A stretch of DNA of 64,000 bases, taken from Pseudoalteromonas luteoviolacea NCIMB 1944 (GTDB lineage Bacteria > Pseudomonadota > Gammaproteobacteria > Enterobacterales > Alteromonadaceae). The notes under the pieces are model-generated. The model saw nothing but the letters and a program-made list of their open reading frames with translations. It was not told the DNA's origin and searched no databases. How positions within the stretch are numbered: the first letter of the stretch is position 1; every line of letters begins with the position of its first letter. A program made the translations under genes and the position numbers. This document shows, one piece after another, positions 38,701-46,558 of this stretch. The stretch covers positions 372,001 to 436,000 of the forward strand of contig NZ_AUXS01000075.1 in the NCBI RefSeq assembly GCF_001625565.1. The letters run 5' to 3'.

Positions 38701-41700
38701 TGAGGTACCTCAAGAAGCAGTTGAGGGTCAGATGCCACTGTTGCCAATTCAAAGGGCATTTTTAAACTCTGGGATAGAGCTGGATTATTACAACCAAGCT
38801 GTTTTGTTAAATACACCGCCGGAATTTAATAGTAGTGCACTGACTGCAATTGTTGAAGCACTGATTGAGCGTCACGATGCATTGAGGCTAAGCTTTAAAC
38901 TTGACGGCAATATTTGGCAAGCGAATCATGAAGTGAGTACGGCTCAGTCATTGAGTGAATTTTATGCGGTTGAAAAGCTTGATTTGTCCGATAAAAAGCA
39001 ACTGACAGCAGTCTTAAATAACTATCAACAAAGTTTTGAGCTGTCTGGGCCATTGGCGAAGTTTGTTTATATAGAGGATGTCAATAACGAAAGGGAAGGG
39101 CGTTTATTTGTTGTGATACATCACCTTGTTGTGGATGGTGTGTCATGGCGTATTTTACTGTCTGATATTGAAGCTGTGTTTGCACAGTTCCATGCATTTG
39201 ACAGTGTCCAATTAGCACCTAAATCCTCTTCTTACAAAGCATGGGGGGCATTTCTTAAGAAGCATGCAGCTGACGAAAGTATGGCAGCGCAATTACCGTA
39301 TTGGAAAGGGGTTATTTCAAAGCAGACTTGCCCTCTCCCCATTAACGAAGTGTGTGATATAAAAGAGCGAGAAGTTCAAAAGTCACTAGCTCGTATTAGC
39401 CTGACTCAAAAAGAAACTCGACAACTGACTACGCAGGCTATTTTAAAGTATGACTTGCAAGTGAACGAGTTGCTGTTGAGCTCTCTGTTAATTGCTTTGC
39501 ATCAGTGGAGTGGGGGGAATCAATTCTTAATAGATATGGAGGGGCATGGTCGAGAAACGCTCAATAGCAGCTTGGATCTGACCGAGACAGTTGGTTGGTT
39601 TACCAGTATTTACCCTGTAGCTCTTGGTGCCTCTGAGGAAAGTTTAAGAGAATGTACGTATGAGCAAATAATCAATCATGTCAAAAATACTTATCGAGAT
39701 ATTCCGGAAAACGGCATTGGTTTTGGTGTGATTGCGGGCAGTGACCTCGCAAAAGAGTTGGGTGATTATGAACCAGCAAAAATCCAATTTAACTATTTAG
39801 GCCAGTTTGACAATGTCACTGTTGATGGTGAGTTTTTCTCCATTGCTGCGGAATCAACAGGTGATAGTGCGAGCCGAAATCGACCTCTGGCTTATAAATT
39901 GGGCTTAGTTGCGATGGTTACTAATGGGTGTATGCAATTCAATATCAATTTTGACTTATCTGACTTTAGCCAACAGCAAGCCGATTTGTTGGCAAATTAC
40001 CTTCAACAGGCCTTGCAAGGACTTATATCCCACTGCATTGCATCGTTAGGTGAGCAATCGATTAGCGAGCAATTCCCTGAGGCGTTGGCTCCGGCTGAAA
40101 AGCTTACACAATGGCAGTCTCAATTTGATGTACAAGATATTTACCCAGCTACAGGCATGCAGCAAGGTCTATTGTTCCATAGTGAACTGGACAGTGGCGC
40201 CTACATAACACAGATCCGTTTGGATTTTGAACATGTGATACCCGAAACATTGAAGTCGGCATGGCATAACATCGCAAATCGACATGATATTTTTAAAACT
40301 GCATTTGTAGGGTTTGAGGAAGGGCATTGCCATCAGTTAGTTCAGCATGAAGTTGAGCTCAATTGGTCCGAAGTGTCACTTGTTCATTTAGATGCAGCAG
40401 CACAACAAGAAGAAGTAGAACGAATTCGCTGCCAAGATGCAAACACCAAATTTAACATCATTGATGCACCGCTGATGAGATTCCATTTACTGAACTTGGG
40501 CGAAAATGGCTATGTTTTGATTTGGTCACACCATCATTCTTTGATGGATGGTTGGTCTATGAGCATGGTGTTTCAAGAGGTGGCTAGGGTTTATCAGGCT
40601 GAATTAACAAACAAGCCAGTGACCTTGCCAGCTGTTGTGCCATACAAAAATTATATTCAGTGGTTAAATAAACAGGACCAAGCGGCGTCGCTTACCTTTT
40701 GGCAAGCGCAGCTATCCGATGATCTTGAGCCAACACCGCTTCCATTGATGGATCTTACTAAAGTAGCAGAGTCGAAAGAAGAGTTCGCTTTACAGTTGAC
40801 CTCGGAGCAAACACAGTCTCTTGTTGAGTTCGCGAGAAAAATAAAGACAACTGTGAATATATTGCTGCAGTCTTCATGGGCTATCTTGCTATCCCGTTAC
40901 AGTTCAGAGAATACAGTGACTTTTGGCTATACAACGGCAGGAAGACCGCCTGCACTTGAAAATATAGACAAAATGGTGGGACTGTTTATCAACACTTTAC
41001 CTTGCAGAGCCGAGGTTGATGACACGGTTAAGGTCAGTGATTTCTTAATTGCTCAACGAGATGCATTGAGTCAGCGTGAGTTACATAACTTTATTTCAGC
41101 GACTGAAATTCAATCGGCCATTCATAGCCATGCTGTCAGTGAGTTGTACAACAGTGTGATTGTCTTTGAAAACTACCCGATTAAAGATGTGAGTGCTCAT
41201 GTTAATAATGCTGGTTTGGTGATCACCGATGTGCAGCCTTATGCGCGCACTAACTTCCCGCTGAGCTTGATAGCGCATTTAGGCGACACCTTATCGATTC
41301 GATTTGAATACCACTTGGGGCAATACAGCACAGCTGATATAGAAACTGTGGGTCAACAACTTAAGGCGGTACTACTACAGCTTGTTGAAAAGGCACAAGC
41401 GCGCGTATGTGATATTGATTTAGCAGTTGATGCAGCTGAAGAAGCGTTACAAGAAAGCGAAAGTGGTATCGAGTCTATCCCATTCTTTACGCTAAACGAC
41501 AAGGTTGCAGAGTATGCACAGCAATTACCGATGTCACCTGCTGTGTCTTCAGAGGACGGCGAACTGAATTATCAGGACTTAGCGAAAAAAGTGGCTCACT
41601 TAGCCGTTGCGTTGCAAGATGAGGGGTTGGTGTCTGGCCAAGCAGTTGGTATTTGCATGGAGCGCAGTGTTAAGAGTACGGTTGCCATGCTTGCTGTTTT

Positions 41701-44700
41701 AAAAGCGGGTGGCTTTTACGTTCCCATTGATGCTAAAACGCCCAGTGCACGTATTAATCATATTATTGATGACTGTGGCATGGAATTGATGTTGGTGGAT
41801 GAACACACTATTGAAAGTGTGCCGCTAGACGGTGTTGACTTCATGATGCTCGATGATGAGCTGTTTGATGAAGATTGGTATCAATGTTCCGAGCAAGAGT
41901 TACAGGACGCAAAGGTTTCAATCCAGTCATCAGATACGGCCTACGTAATATACACCTCAGGTTCTACGGGTAAACCTAAAGGCGTTGCCGTATCACATGC
42001 TAATTTAGCCCACTACTTGAACTATGCAGCGTCGCAGTATTTTGATGGCGTAAAAGGTGCTGTAGTGAGTACGTCTCTGAGCTTTGATGCGACGATTACC
42101 AGCGTGTTTACCCCATTAGTATGCGGCAAAGAAGTTGTATTGATTGAGCAGGGAAGTCGCGAGCTAGATTCACTGGCCGCATTTATTGCAAATGCTGCAT
42201 CTCCAATGTTGTTTAAATTGACACCGTCGCACTTAAATGCACTTGCCAAGTTGTACGGCCAGTCGCAGACAAAGGTTGAGCATATGTGCATTGTTGGAGG
42301 TGAAAATTTGAGTTGGGGTACTGTTGAGCAGTGGCGCAACAGTGTGATGCCAAACGCCTGTATTATCAATGAGTATGGACCGACAGAAGCGACCGTAGGT
42401 TGTGTTGTATTTAAAATCTTAGCGCATGAAAACGCAGGACAAACGGCGGGGTCAGTGCCAATTGGTACGCCAATTCACAATACTGTTCTACGCGTATTGG
42501 ACAAAGACGGTAGAGCCGTTCCCAAAGGCGCTAAAGGAGAGCTGTATATCGGGGGAGCAGGTGTTACTAAAGGGTATATGAATCGTTCAGCGCTTACCCA
42601 AGAAAAGTTTATTGAGTTTTCCGATGACACCAGCAAAGCGCTTACTTATTACCGCACGGGTGACATTGTTCGCTACAGGCATGACGGCGATCTTGAGTTT
42701 ATCAGCCGAGTTGATGAGCAAGTGAAGGTACGTGGTTATCGCATAGAAACAGGCGAGATAGAGCATCACCTGCTGAGCCATCAAAGCATTTCTGCTGCTC
42801 ATGTGATGTTAGACGATACTGCGGCTCAACACCTTGTTGCCTATATTGCTTGTGACATTGATATGGATTTGGCGGAGCTGGAACGTAGTTTAAGAGCATC
42901 TTTGGCGTTAGAGCTCAATGACTATATGTGCCCTAGCCAGTATGTGTTTTTAGCGCAGTTGCCATTAACTGCCAATGGTAAAGTCGATAGAAAGGCATTA
43001 CCAAAATGGCAAGCACACTCAACGCAAGCCAGTTCGTCTGGCCCTGTAGGTGAAATAGAAAACCAGCTCGCAAACATCTGGGCACAATTGCTTGAAGTGG
43101 AATTGGCAGCTATTACACAAGATAGTGACTTTTTCTTGTTAGGCGGTCACTCACTGCTGGCAATACAGCTAATAACCGCAATTAGAGAGACGTTTAACGT
43201 TGAGATTTCGCTTCATCAAATATTTGATGCATCCTCTTTGTCAGGACAAGGTGCAGTGATAGAGCAAGCCGATGCGGCGACCTTTACGCCTGCAATTCAA
43301 CCTGCATCACTCGATATGACGCACTATCCACTGACACATGCACAAGAGCGCCTTTGGTTTATCGACCAAATGGGCCAAGGCAGTTCGCAATATAACATGC
43401 CGCTTGCTTTTGAAGTGTCAGGCCAATTTGATGTTGATCTGATTGAGCAGACATTAGGCGAAATTGTTGCGCGCCATCAGGTGCTCAGAAGTAACTTTGT
43501 GACGGTGGACGAGCAGCCTCAGATCACTTATGAACATGCTCAACCGTTTAAATTACATCGAGTCGACCTGAGTCATTTGGATGCGCAAGCTCGCCAGCAT
43601 GAAGTAGCGCAAATTCAATTTGAAAATGCCACAAAGGTGTTTGACCTTGCTAAAGACCTACTGGTTAGAGCCAGTTACGTCAAGCTCACAAACGGTTTAG
43701 ATGTTGAAAGTGGCGCGCTATTACTGTGTTTCCACCATATTGTCTTTGACGGTTGGTCAATTGGCATCTTGATGAAAGAGTTCAATGCCATTTATGCGGC
43801 CAAAAAGCGCAATTGTGAAGCCGAGCTCAACCTGCTGCCTGTACAGTACCAAGATTATGCGGTATGGCAGCGTACGTGGGAAGGTGAGCAGCAATACCTT
43901 GCCGATCAGACCTATTGGACAGAGGCGCTTGCTGGGAGTCCACAAATTCACTCAATTCCAACGGATAAAGTTCGTCCTGCGCGACAGTCATTTGCCGGAA
44001 GCGCAGTGCCATTTAAGCTTGATCAGGCGCAAACAAATAAGCTCAAGGCATTCTGTCAGAGCCGAGGGGTGACGCTGTCAATGGCACTGCAGACTGTGTT
44101 CTCTGTGCTGTTGAATCGTTACAGTGGCGAATCAGATATTTTGTTTGGTACGCCAGTAGCGAATAGGGACCGCAAAGAAGTTGAGCCATTAATTGGCTTC
44201 TTCGTAAACCTTGTTGTGATGAGAGTGGGTGTTGAGTCGCAGTCTTCGTTTGATTCTTTGCTACAAACAGTTAAACAGACAAGCTTGGCTGCTCAGTCCC
44301 ATCAGTCATATCCATTTGATAAGTTAGTTTCAGAATTGGATATCACCCGCAGTGTGTCACATGCTCCACTCGTTCAAGTCATATTCTCAATGAATACGAA
44401 CAAGGTTGACGCATTGGAGACTACAGATTTTGAAATTTCCCCGATGCATGCCGAACAACTCGTCGCCAAGCTAGATTTAAGCTTAGATGTTGAGGAGTAT
44501 GAAGATGAGATAGGTTTCTCACTGGGATACTGCACTGATCTTTTTGAAGCCGAAACGATTCAGCAAATGAGCGACAATTATTTGCTGATCATAGAAAACA
44601 TGTTGTCTTCGCCTGAATTAGAAGTTGCACAAGCACTTGTAAATCAAAGAGCAAGTGTAACCGAGGGTAGTGTCAAAGTGACAGAAACGAGTGCGCCATT

Positions 44701-46486
44701 TATTGCAGTGCATGAGTCTGTTAAACGTTTTGCGGCTGAAATGCCGGATGCGTTGGCATTAACCGATGGCGTTGAGCAACTTTCATATGCACAACTTGTT
44801 ACAGCAGCGCATACCTTATCTATTGCACTGCATGAAAAAGGTGTTGGGCAAAATAGCTTAGTTGGTGTGGTTGCTGAGAATTCGGTAAAAAATGTAGTGT
44901 TAATGGTTGCGCTGTCGCAAATGGGGGCTGTATATGTACCATTTGATCAAAGGTTGCCAGCTCAGCGTGTTGAGAAAATGATCGAATCTAGTGGTGCAGA
45001 GTATCTAGTGTGTCCGTCGACGGCACATCCTTTTGAGCACTTGTCAGCTGCACAGTTTAACTTGGACGAGCTATTTGAATACGCCAAAAATGTTGAGGTA
45101 GAGAACGTCGGGCCTGATAACCAGGTCTCAGTACAGAAGCAGCAATTGGCCTATGTCATTCATACCTCAGGATCGACTGGTATGCCAAAAGGCGTGATGA
45201 TTGAGCATTTAGCTTTGGCTAGTTTTGTACAAAATCATAACAGCTTGGTTGGTACGCCACCACAGTCAAAAGTCATGTCAATATTGTCCCCGGCATTCGA
45301 TGCAGGTCTTGGTGTCATTTGGAGCAGCTTGTATTCAGGCGCCACCTTGTGCTTGGGCAGCTTTGAGAAGTCCCTATCAACACAGTTGGTGGATTTTGAA
45401 GTGCAACAAATCTCTTTAACCCCTTCGATTTTAGAATCGCTGTCTTGGCAAAGTGAGTTTAAGTTGGAAACACTCATCCTTGGTGGTGAGGCGTGTCCAG
45501 AATCGACAGTTGAAAAATGGCAGAAACATTGTCGTTTAATCAATGAATATGGTCCCACTGAAACGACAGTAACGGCGATGTCAAGTGATTGGTCTGTATC
45601 TCATTCTCGCAGTCTGGGTCATGTCTATCCAGGATTTCAAGCTGCTGTGATAGATGAAAATGGCAACCCTTGTCCTGTGGGGGCAATTGGTGAGCTTTAC
45701 CTTGCAGGTGATCAACTAGCAAGGGGGTATATCAATGCGCCGGAATTGACCGCCAAGGTGTTTGTCGAAATGACGTTGCCAGGCTGCACTATGCAAAGGT
45801 TTTATAAAACGGGTGACCTTGTACGTATTTTACCTTCGGGTGAGTTTAGTTTTGTTGGCAGAGCCGACACACAAGTGAAAATCCGCGGATTTAGAATCGA
45901 GCTAGAAGAAATCGAAAATAAAATCATGTTAATGGATGGTGTTGAGCAGGCTGTTGTCGATGTTCGTGTGTTAAATGGTGTTGAAAATATTGTTGCATAT
46001 TTTGTTGCAATAAAGGATATTGAAAAGCCACAGTTCAAGGAGCATTTGGCGTCATTACTACCAGACTATATGGTGCCTAATCATTATGTTAGCTTGGAAG
46101 CAATGCCTCTAACCGTGAATGGTAAAGTTGACCGTAAATCATTGCCAGTGCCACAACTACTTCATCGTGAGCAAACTTATGTTGCACCGACGAATGAGCT
46201 AGAACATCAAATTTGCAATATATGGCAAGAGCTTTTGCAAATCGAACGAGTTGGGCTTGAAGATAACTTCTTTGATTTGGGCGGTCACTCGCTATTAGCA
46301 GCGCGTATGTACACTTCTATTCAACATCAGTTTGATATAGAGCTGTCCTTACAAGAAATTCTTGAGCAGCCAGTGGTTTCTGAGCTTGTAAAAGTCATAG
46401 ATACCGCAGTGCGACTCAAAGAGGGGCTAATTTCCCAGCGTGCAGATGACAGTAGTGATGCCGAAGAAGATGTTTGGGAACTGTAA
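29756..46486 (+). CDS. NRPS4: docking-C-A-T-C-A-(half C)-A-T-E-C-A-T-C-A-T, giant synthetase with a broken module
   Basis: 5576 residues. TubC-like domain 1-55; C1 (HHIAFDE, last Gly is Glu), A1, T1 (Ser1081); C2 (HHSLLDGW, His1286, FIDFHVYK subtype), A2 ~1595-2088; no carrier; the second half of a C domain ~2109-2358; A3 ~2380-2880, T3 (Ser2941), E (HHLVVDG from His3122); C4 (HHSLMDG), A4, T4 (Ser4466); C5 (HHIVFDG from His4660), A5, T5 (Ser5512). Codes by eye: A1 DFWSVGMVH (threonine-like, Ser at 278); A2 DATKVGEVG (asparagine-like); A3 DLPRIGHIG (nearest aspartate); A4 DATKIGEVG (asparagine-like); A5 DAGSIGEVT (unrecognised). The reading frame is intact throughout, so the irregular middle is not a frameshift. 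It has no thioesterase and ends in DVWEL, a probable docking tag for NRPS5. With A2 silent it would add four residues, the second being D. Confidence 0.93.
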   Translation: MNIMTFILELQKKQVFLAVNSGKLSVDAPKGALDSQTFEKLKLHKNEIIEHLSKLTNVEEEIKTAEYANSYPLSFAQQRLWFIDQIEQSSASYNIPWAFEVNGEFDISTASKALTAIIEKHEVLRTVYINDAGQGRQQVLPDFEFAISEYDFTQDADGIQLFIEEEASRPFDLASELVLRVSYLKKAQDIGVIVFNIHHIAFDEWSLEILMAEFMQNYSQLYAGQDIVQETLDVQYRDFAVWQNKQVDKGIFKAQLDYWHKQLADAPVTHELALQRNRPEVNQKMGNKHRFSLPAQTKHALDDLAKSQSVTPFVLVHAIFALMLTKATRNSDVVIGTPSAGRSNSQLEGMIGFFVNFLSLRTDSDGYTSFSDFLEYVKEVNLGALQHQDVPFDRVLEHCGIERNPQMAPLFQIVLSVHQSSQAQPRDMLWGLTPVNIEHTSANFDLMLEVGMDTNALEMMFTYDSALFSEQYIASLAQYFCTVCQQVVANKDVNIADIQLVDQQKQQILIDEVKSAYSPVSVNQYLHQQFEEISASHPTRIAVCDEAHSLSYQELNEQANRLARYLTAHGTKVSDKVGICLSRSTEFVVAMLATLKVGGTYVPMDPDYPEARLTHIIQDSDIKVVITSASLQSLPVLGSDRIECIALDDTKCIDALSSLSCANVTTELPESLLAYIIYTSGSSGLPKGVQVTHKNVLRLFKSSEQQFQFSEQDVWSCFHSTAFDFSVWELWGALLYGAKTVMVSYEDSRSPQRFAELLAAHGVTVLSQTASAFYQLSEYVLEHNSPHQLRYVVFGGEYLNFTKLSPWMDRYGSETTQLINMYGITETTVHVTYQKIERAHCEQGISLIGKPLQDLTCYVVDEHGNCQPPGVPGELWVGGQGVTNGYLNRPELNTEKFIADPFSAESNAVIYRSGDLVRWLDDMSLQYLGRIDEQVKIRGFRIELGEIEASLNQHPYIKSCAVLTKPTEQSGHELAVYFTLVDDAEADDFQALLRTLHSYLQVKLPKHMVPTAYAMLEELPMTVNGKLNRSALLSLSVNYVSEEYHAPETLVQRQLCTVFEQTLGCEKVGIQDNFFNLGGDSIRAISLVANAAKIGLQISVKDLFSYQSVASLAAAIEQGNTESTTEVKGEPFALLTEEQRQALPQMTSAPIEDAFPLTATQQGMLIHNMLDVGGGTYHDVPSVRLKIQWHPELFAQALSAVVERHSVLRSTFEYCCAQPIQVIYERITLPLKVRAITDDELNDLALYEQQCLASELASPFEMGELPWRMAVHTITDDDIYLHISFHHSLLDGWSFASFNTELINQYKRLLAGQELLIQPKPPAYSLNVAQEMAAVESGKSRQYFKTQLENANLPWWSNFEKGNPLEVVSELSAEQRERLNAIAKQLKVSEKSILLSAHTALMAFLGGQEDVVTSVISNSRPELSGSEQTLGLFLNSLPMRIDVSKGSWQQLIKRVHSESVELMSHRSYPLIEIQRASKLEFGSAAFSFIDFHVYKNISDEVAVESGSFFEKTDIMLSVKFINNQSNNALGFRIHTNVKQFDLQYVQRIRDYLQKIITQIVEDHTQEIDFDSLLEPTEVEALVAFEQHGVQAKKLGATSVVELFAQQVEQNSNAIAVSMSGQSLTYSKLNKRVNNLACALREEDVGESDKVGIYLDRSIESLVSVLAVMKSGASYVPLDVQDPALRNQVIIEQMQAGVIISHESQVLPFNVAGVSELVLEGDITQDDWLEDFADDEPFSLPGLQQIAYVLFTSGSTGIPQGVEVSHASLSAYLAHAKSHYFNNATQSLVSSTLSVDATITSLLGPLTVGGTVNFLADDDNDTASIAGFLKFCQLPCVFKMTPSQMTLVAERLSEFSSPVAHTLVIGGEELYWKTINKWRSKHLSNATFINEYGPTESTVGCCFEVISPETPSNSDQMSVAIGSPVAGTSLFVLNGSLQRVPLGSVGELFIAGAGLSTGYSNLPDLTKKMFTEKTVNGQKIVLYRTGDMVRYLANGKLEFIERKSEQVKIRGHKVELNEIKHQILAVKGVNSAFVATAESSLSTDRDFISSVKLELGDTLPDYMIPSVLMKVDEWPLTPNGKVDRKALLALEKVDSETHVPQVSSTKEVQDSQLKYWLAQLDDAPAVHGLPLSYPRPEVKQEQGAVVSGNLPSSVAQQLKQLAQKFQLTPFMLIHGAVSLLLSKHCNSSDIVIGTPVVQQTQSDLESAQQCTMNALVLRVDTKHKTLAEYLAHIQSVNLAAQSNQNVSFERLLEVLKVPIDTAHSPLFQIMLSTHTEHSQLADCAREMVKADHDLNIDVSINDEGVGLSWTYDVSLFNEAAITRLNEHFCRLLTALSAVTDGEVEPHSLPMLSQSECYQLVTQLNDTGSNYSEEKCVHELFESQVAANPNKIAVAFEETHLTYAELNVRANQVAHCLVTQYGVKPDTLVGLCVERSLEMVIGILGVLKAGGAYVPLDPSYPQARLNHMLDDAGLTVVLCEGQTTEVLDSTFTGTVIDLGDHQLFAEYDTTNLSTLALEPTHLAYVIYTSGSTGKPKGVMVEHRNLVDYMSVNKRNYYDGNVAGSLIFTSLSFDLSLPSLYLPLLNGDEVKLVGKEDILAPCVKESLSSDSVRLVRMTPSHLMLLLDQFNGEQVDTEHVFIVGGEAFEHGLASKCLETFPSCRLVNHYGPSESTIGCTSFSITRGVLNAYNTIPIGKAMDNASMLLLSDTQQLLPFGVTGELYIGGAGLARGYLNHPELTAQRFIDNPYYDASVPGSSKRLYRTGDLVRYLPDGNLEFMGRVDDQVKIRGFRIELGEVESQLAQLSNVNSALVLAKEVAGRRQLFGYVKPTETARSEQTVLVAYYAANDGMSLDNQIRQNLEKHLPDYMLPKIVVAVDEFKLTKSGKVDVASLPDISSIQSSLKITEPTTSLETQMRNVWAMVLRVAPDSLDVQADFFELGGDSILAIQVAAKARHQGIFFTVADLFEYSTIRSLSREATTNKGFEVPQEAVEGQMPLLPIQRAFLNSGIELDYYNQAVLLNTPPEFNSSALTAIVEALIERHDALRLSFKLDGNIWQANHEVSTAQSLSEFYAVEKLDLSDKKQLTAVLNNYQQSFELSGPLAKFVYIEDVNNEREGRLFVVIHHLVVDGVSWRILLSDIEAVFAQFHAFDSVQLAPKSSSYKAWGAFLKKHAADESMAAQLPYWKGVISKQTCPLPINEVCDIKEREVQKSLARISLTQKETRQLTTQAILKYDLQVNELLLSSLLIALHQWSGGNQFLIDMEGHGRETLNSSLDLTETVGWFTSIYPVALGASEESLRECTYEQIINHVKNTYRDIPENGIGFGVIAGSDLAKELGDYEPAKIQFNYLGQFDNVTVDGEFFSIAAESTGDSASRNRPLAYKLGLVAMVTNGCMQFNINFDLSDFSQQQADLLANYLQQALQGLISHCIASLGEQSISEQFPEALAPAEKLTQWQSQFDVQDIYPATGMQQGLLFHSELDSGAYITQIRLDFEHVIPETLKSAWHNIANRHDIFKTAFVGFEEGHCHQLVQHEVELNWSEVSLVHLDAAAQQEEVERIRCQDANTKFNIIDAPLMRFHLLNLGENGYVLIWSHHHSLMDGWSMSMVFQEVARVYQAELTNKPVTLPAVVPYKNYIQWLNKQDQAASLTFWQAQLSDDLEPTPLPLMDLTKVAESKEEFALQLTSEQTQSLVEFARKIKTTVNILLQSSWAILLSRYSSENTVTFGYTTAGRPPALENIDKMVGLFINTLPCRAEVDDTVKVSDFLIAQRDALSQRELHNFISATEIQSAIHSHAVSELYNSVIVFENYPIKDVSAHVNNAGLVITDVQPYARTNFPLSLIAHLGDTLSIRFEYHLGQYSTADIETVGQQLKAVLLQLVEKAQARVCDIDLAVDAAEEALQESESGIESIPFFTLNDKVAEYAQQLPMSPAVSSEDGELNYQDLAKKVAHLAVALQDEGLVSGQAVGICMERSVKSTVAMLAVLKAGGFYVPIDAKTPSARINHIIDDCGMELMLVDEHTIESVPLDGVDFMMLDDELFDEDWYQCSEQELQDAKVSIQSSDTAYVIYTSGSTGKPKGVAVSHANLAHYLNYAASQYFDGVKGAVVSTSLSFDATITSVFTPLVCGKEVVLIEQGSRELDSLAAFIANAASPMLFKLTPSHLNALAKLYGQSQTKVEHMCIVGGENLSWGTVEQWRNSVMPNACIINEYGPTEATVGCVVFKILAHENAGQTAGSVPIGTPIHNTVLRVLDKDGRAVPKGAKGELYIGGAGVTKGYMNRSALTQEKFIEFSDDTSKALTYYRTGDIVRYRHDGDLEFISRVDEQVKVRGYRIETGEIEHHLLSHQSISAAHVMLDDTAAQHLVAYIACDIDMDLAELERSLRASLALELNDYMCPSQYVFLAQLPLTANGKVDRKALPKWQAHSTQASSSGPVGEIENQLANIWAQLLEVELAAITQDSDFFLLGGHSLLAIQLITAIRETFNVEISLHQIFDASSLSGQGAVIEQADAATFTPAIQPASLDMTHYPLTHAQERLWFIDQMGQGSSQYNMPLAFEVSGQFDVDLIEQTLGEIVARHQVLRSNFVTVDEQPQITYEHAQPFKLHRVDLSHLDAQARQHEVAQIQFENATKVFDLAKDLLVRASYVKLTNGLDVESGALLLCFHHIVFDGWSIGILMKEFNAIYAAKKRNCEAELNLLPVQYQDYAVWQRTWEGEQQYLADQTYWTEALAGSPQIHSIPTDKVRPARQSFAGSAVPFKLDQAQTNKLKAFCQSRGVTLSMALQTVFSVLLNRYSGESDILFGTPVANRDRKEVEPLIGFFVNLVVMRVGVESQSSFDSLLQTVKQTSLAAQSHQSYPFDKLVSELDITRSVSHAPLVQVIFSMNTNKVDALETTDFEISPMHAEQLVAKLDLSLDVEEYEDEIGFSLGYCTDLFEAETIQQMSDNYLLIIENMLSSPELEVAQALVNQRASVTEGSVKVTETSAPFIAVHESVKRFAAEMPDALALTDGVEQLSYAQLVTAAHTLSIALHEKGVGQNSLVGVVAENSVKNVVLMVALSQMGAVYVPFDQRLPAQRVEKMIESSGAEYLVCPSTAHPFEHLSAAQFNLDELFEYAKNVEVENVGPDNQVSVQKQQLAYVIHTSGSTGMPKGVMIEHLALASFVQNHNSLVGTPPQSKVMSILSPAFDAGLGVIWSSLYSGATLCLGSFEKSLSTQLVDFEVQQISLTPSILESLSWQSEFKLETLILGGEACPESTVEKWQKHCRLINEYGPTETTVTAMSSDWSVSHSRSLGHVYPGFQAAVIDENGNPCPVGAIGELYLAGDQLARGYINAPELTAKVFVEMTLPGCTMQRFYKTGDLVRILPSGEFSFVGRADTQVKIRGFRIELEEIENKIMLMDGVEQAVVDVRVLNGVENIVAYFVAIKDIEKPQFKEHLASLLPDYMVPNHYVSLEAMPLTVNGKVDRKSLPVPQLLHREQTYVAPTNELEHQICNIWQELLQIERVGLEDNFFDLGGHSLLAARMYTSIQHQFDIELSLQEILEQPVVSELVKVIDTAVRLKEGLISQRADDSSDAEEDVWEL
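34540..36830 (+). other. Apparent fossil module inside NRPS4 (degenerate A domain plus half a C domain)
   Basis: This in-frame stretch lacks things a module needs. The A domain has GSTGIPQGV for the A3 motif (Lys to Gln), ERKSEQVKIRGHKVELNEIK for A8 (normally GRxDxQVKIRGxRIELGEIE), and a short C-terminal subdomain missing the usual LVAYV strand, though it keeps YGPTES and NGKVDR. At about 36020-36090 it passes directly into LKYWLAQLDDAP. That sequence is the middle of a C domain, so a whole T domain and the C-domain half with HHxxxDG are absent. The remaining half is also worn: PVVQQ for the usual PVANR and AQQCTMNAL for LIGFFVNTL. The following A domain has normal motifs. Seen directly: the missing parts and the altered motifs. 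Inferred: a past deletion, followed by decay of what it left behind. Confidence 0.8.
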
Positions 46487-46507
46487 CGTTAAGTCAAAAT
46501 AATAAAA

Positions 46508-46533
46508 GGCTGGTGGCAAATTGCACACCAGCC
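46508..46533. other. Hairpin between NRPS4 and the second hydroxylase gene
   Basis: GGCTGGTG and CACCAGCC form an 8-bp perfect stem around a 10-base loop in the 66-72 bp gap after the NRPS4 stop. On the + strand no T-run follows, so it is not a standard terminator in that direction. On the - strand it is followed by TTTTATT, but no - strand gene lies nearby. It may be an RNA-processing or stability element that lowers expression of the downstream genes relative to NRPS4, or it may be inert. Confidence 0.4.
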
Positions 46534-46558
46534 GCATAATAAATATAAAGAGATGGAA

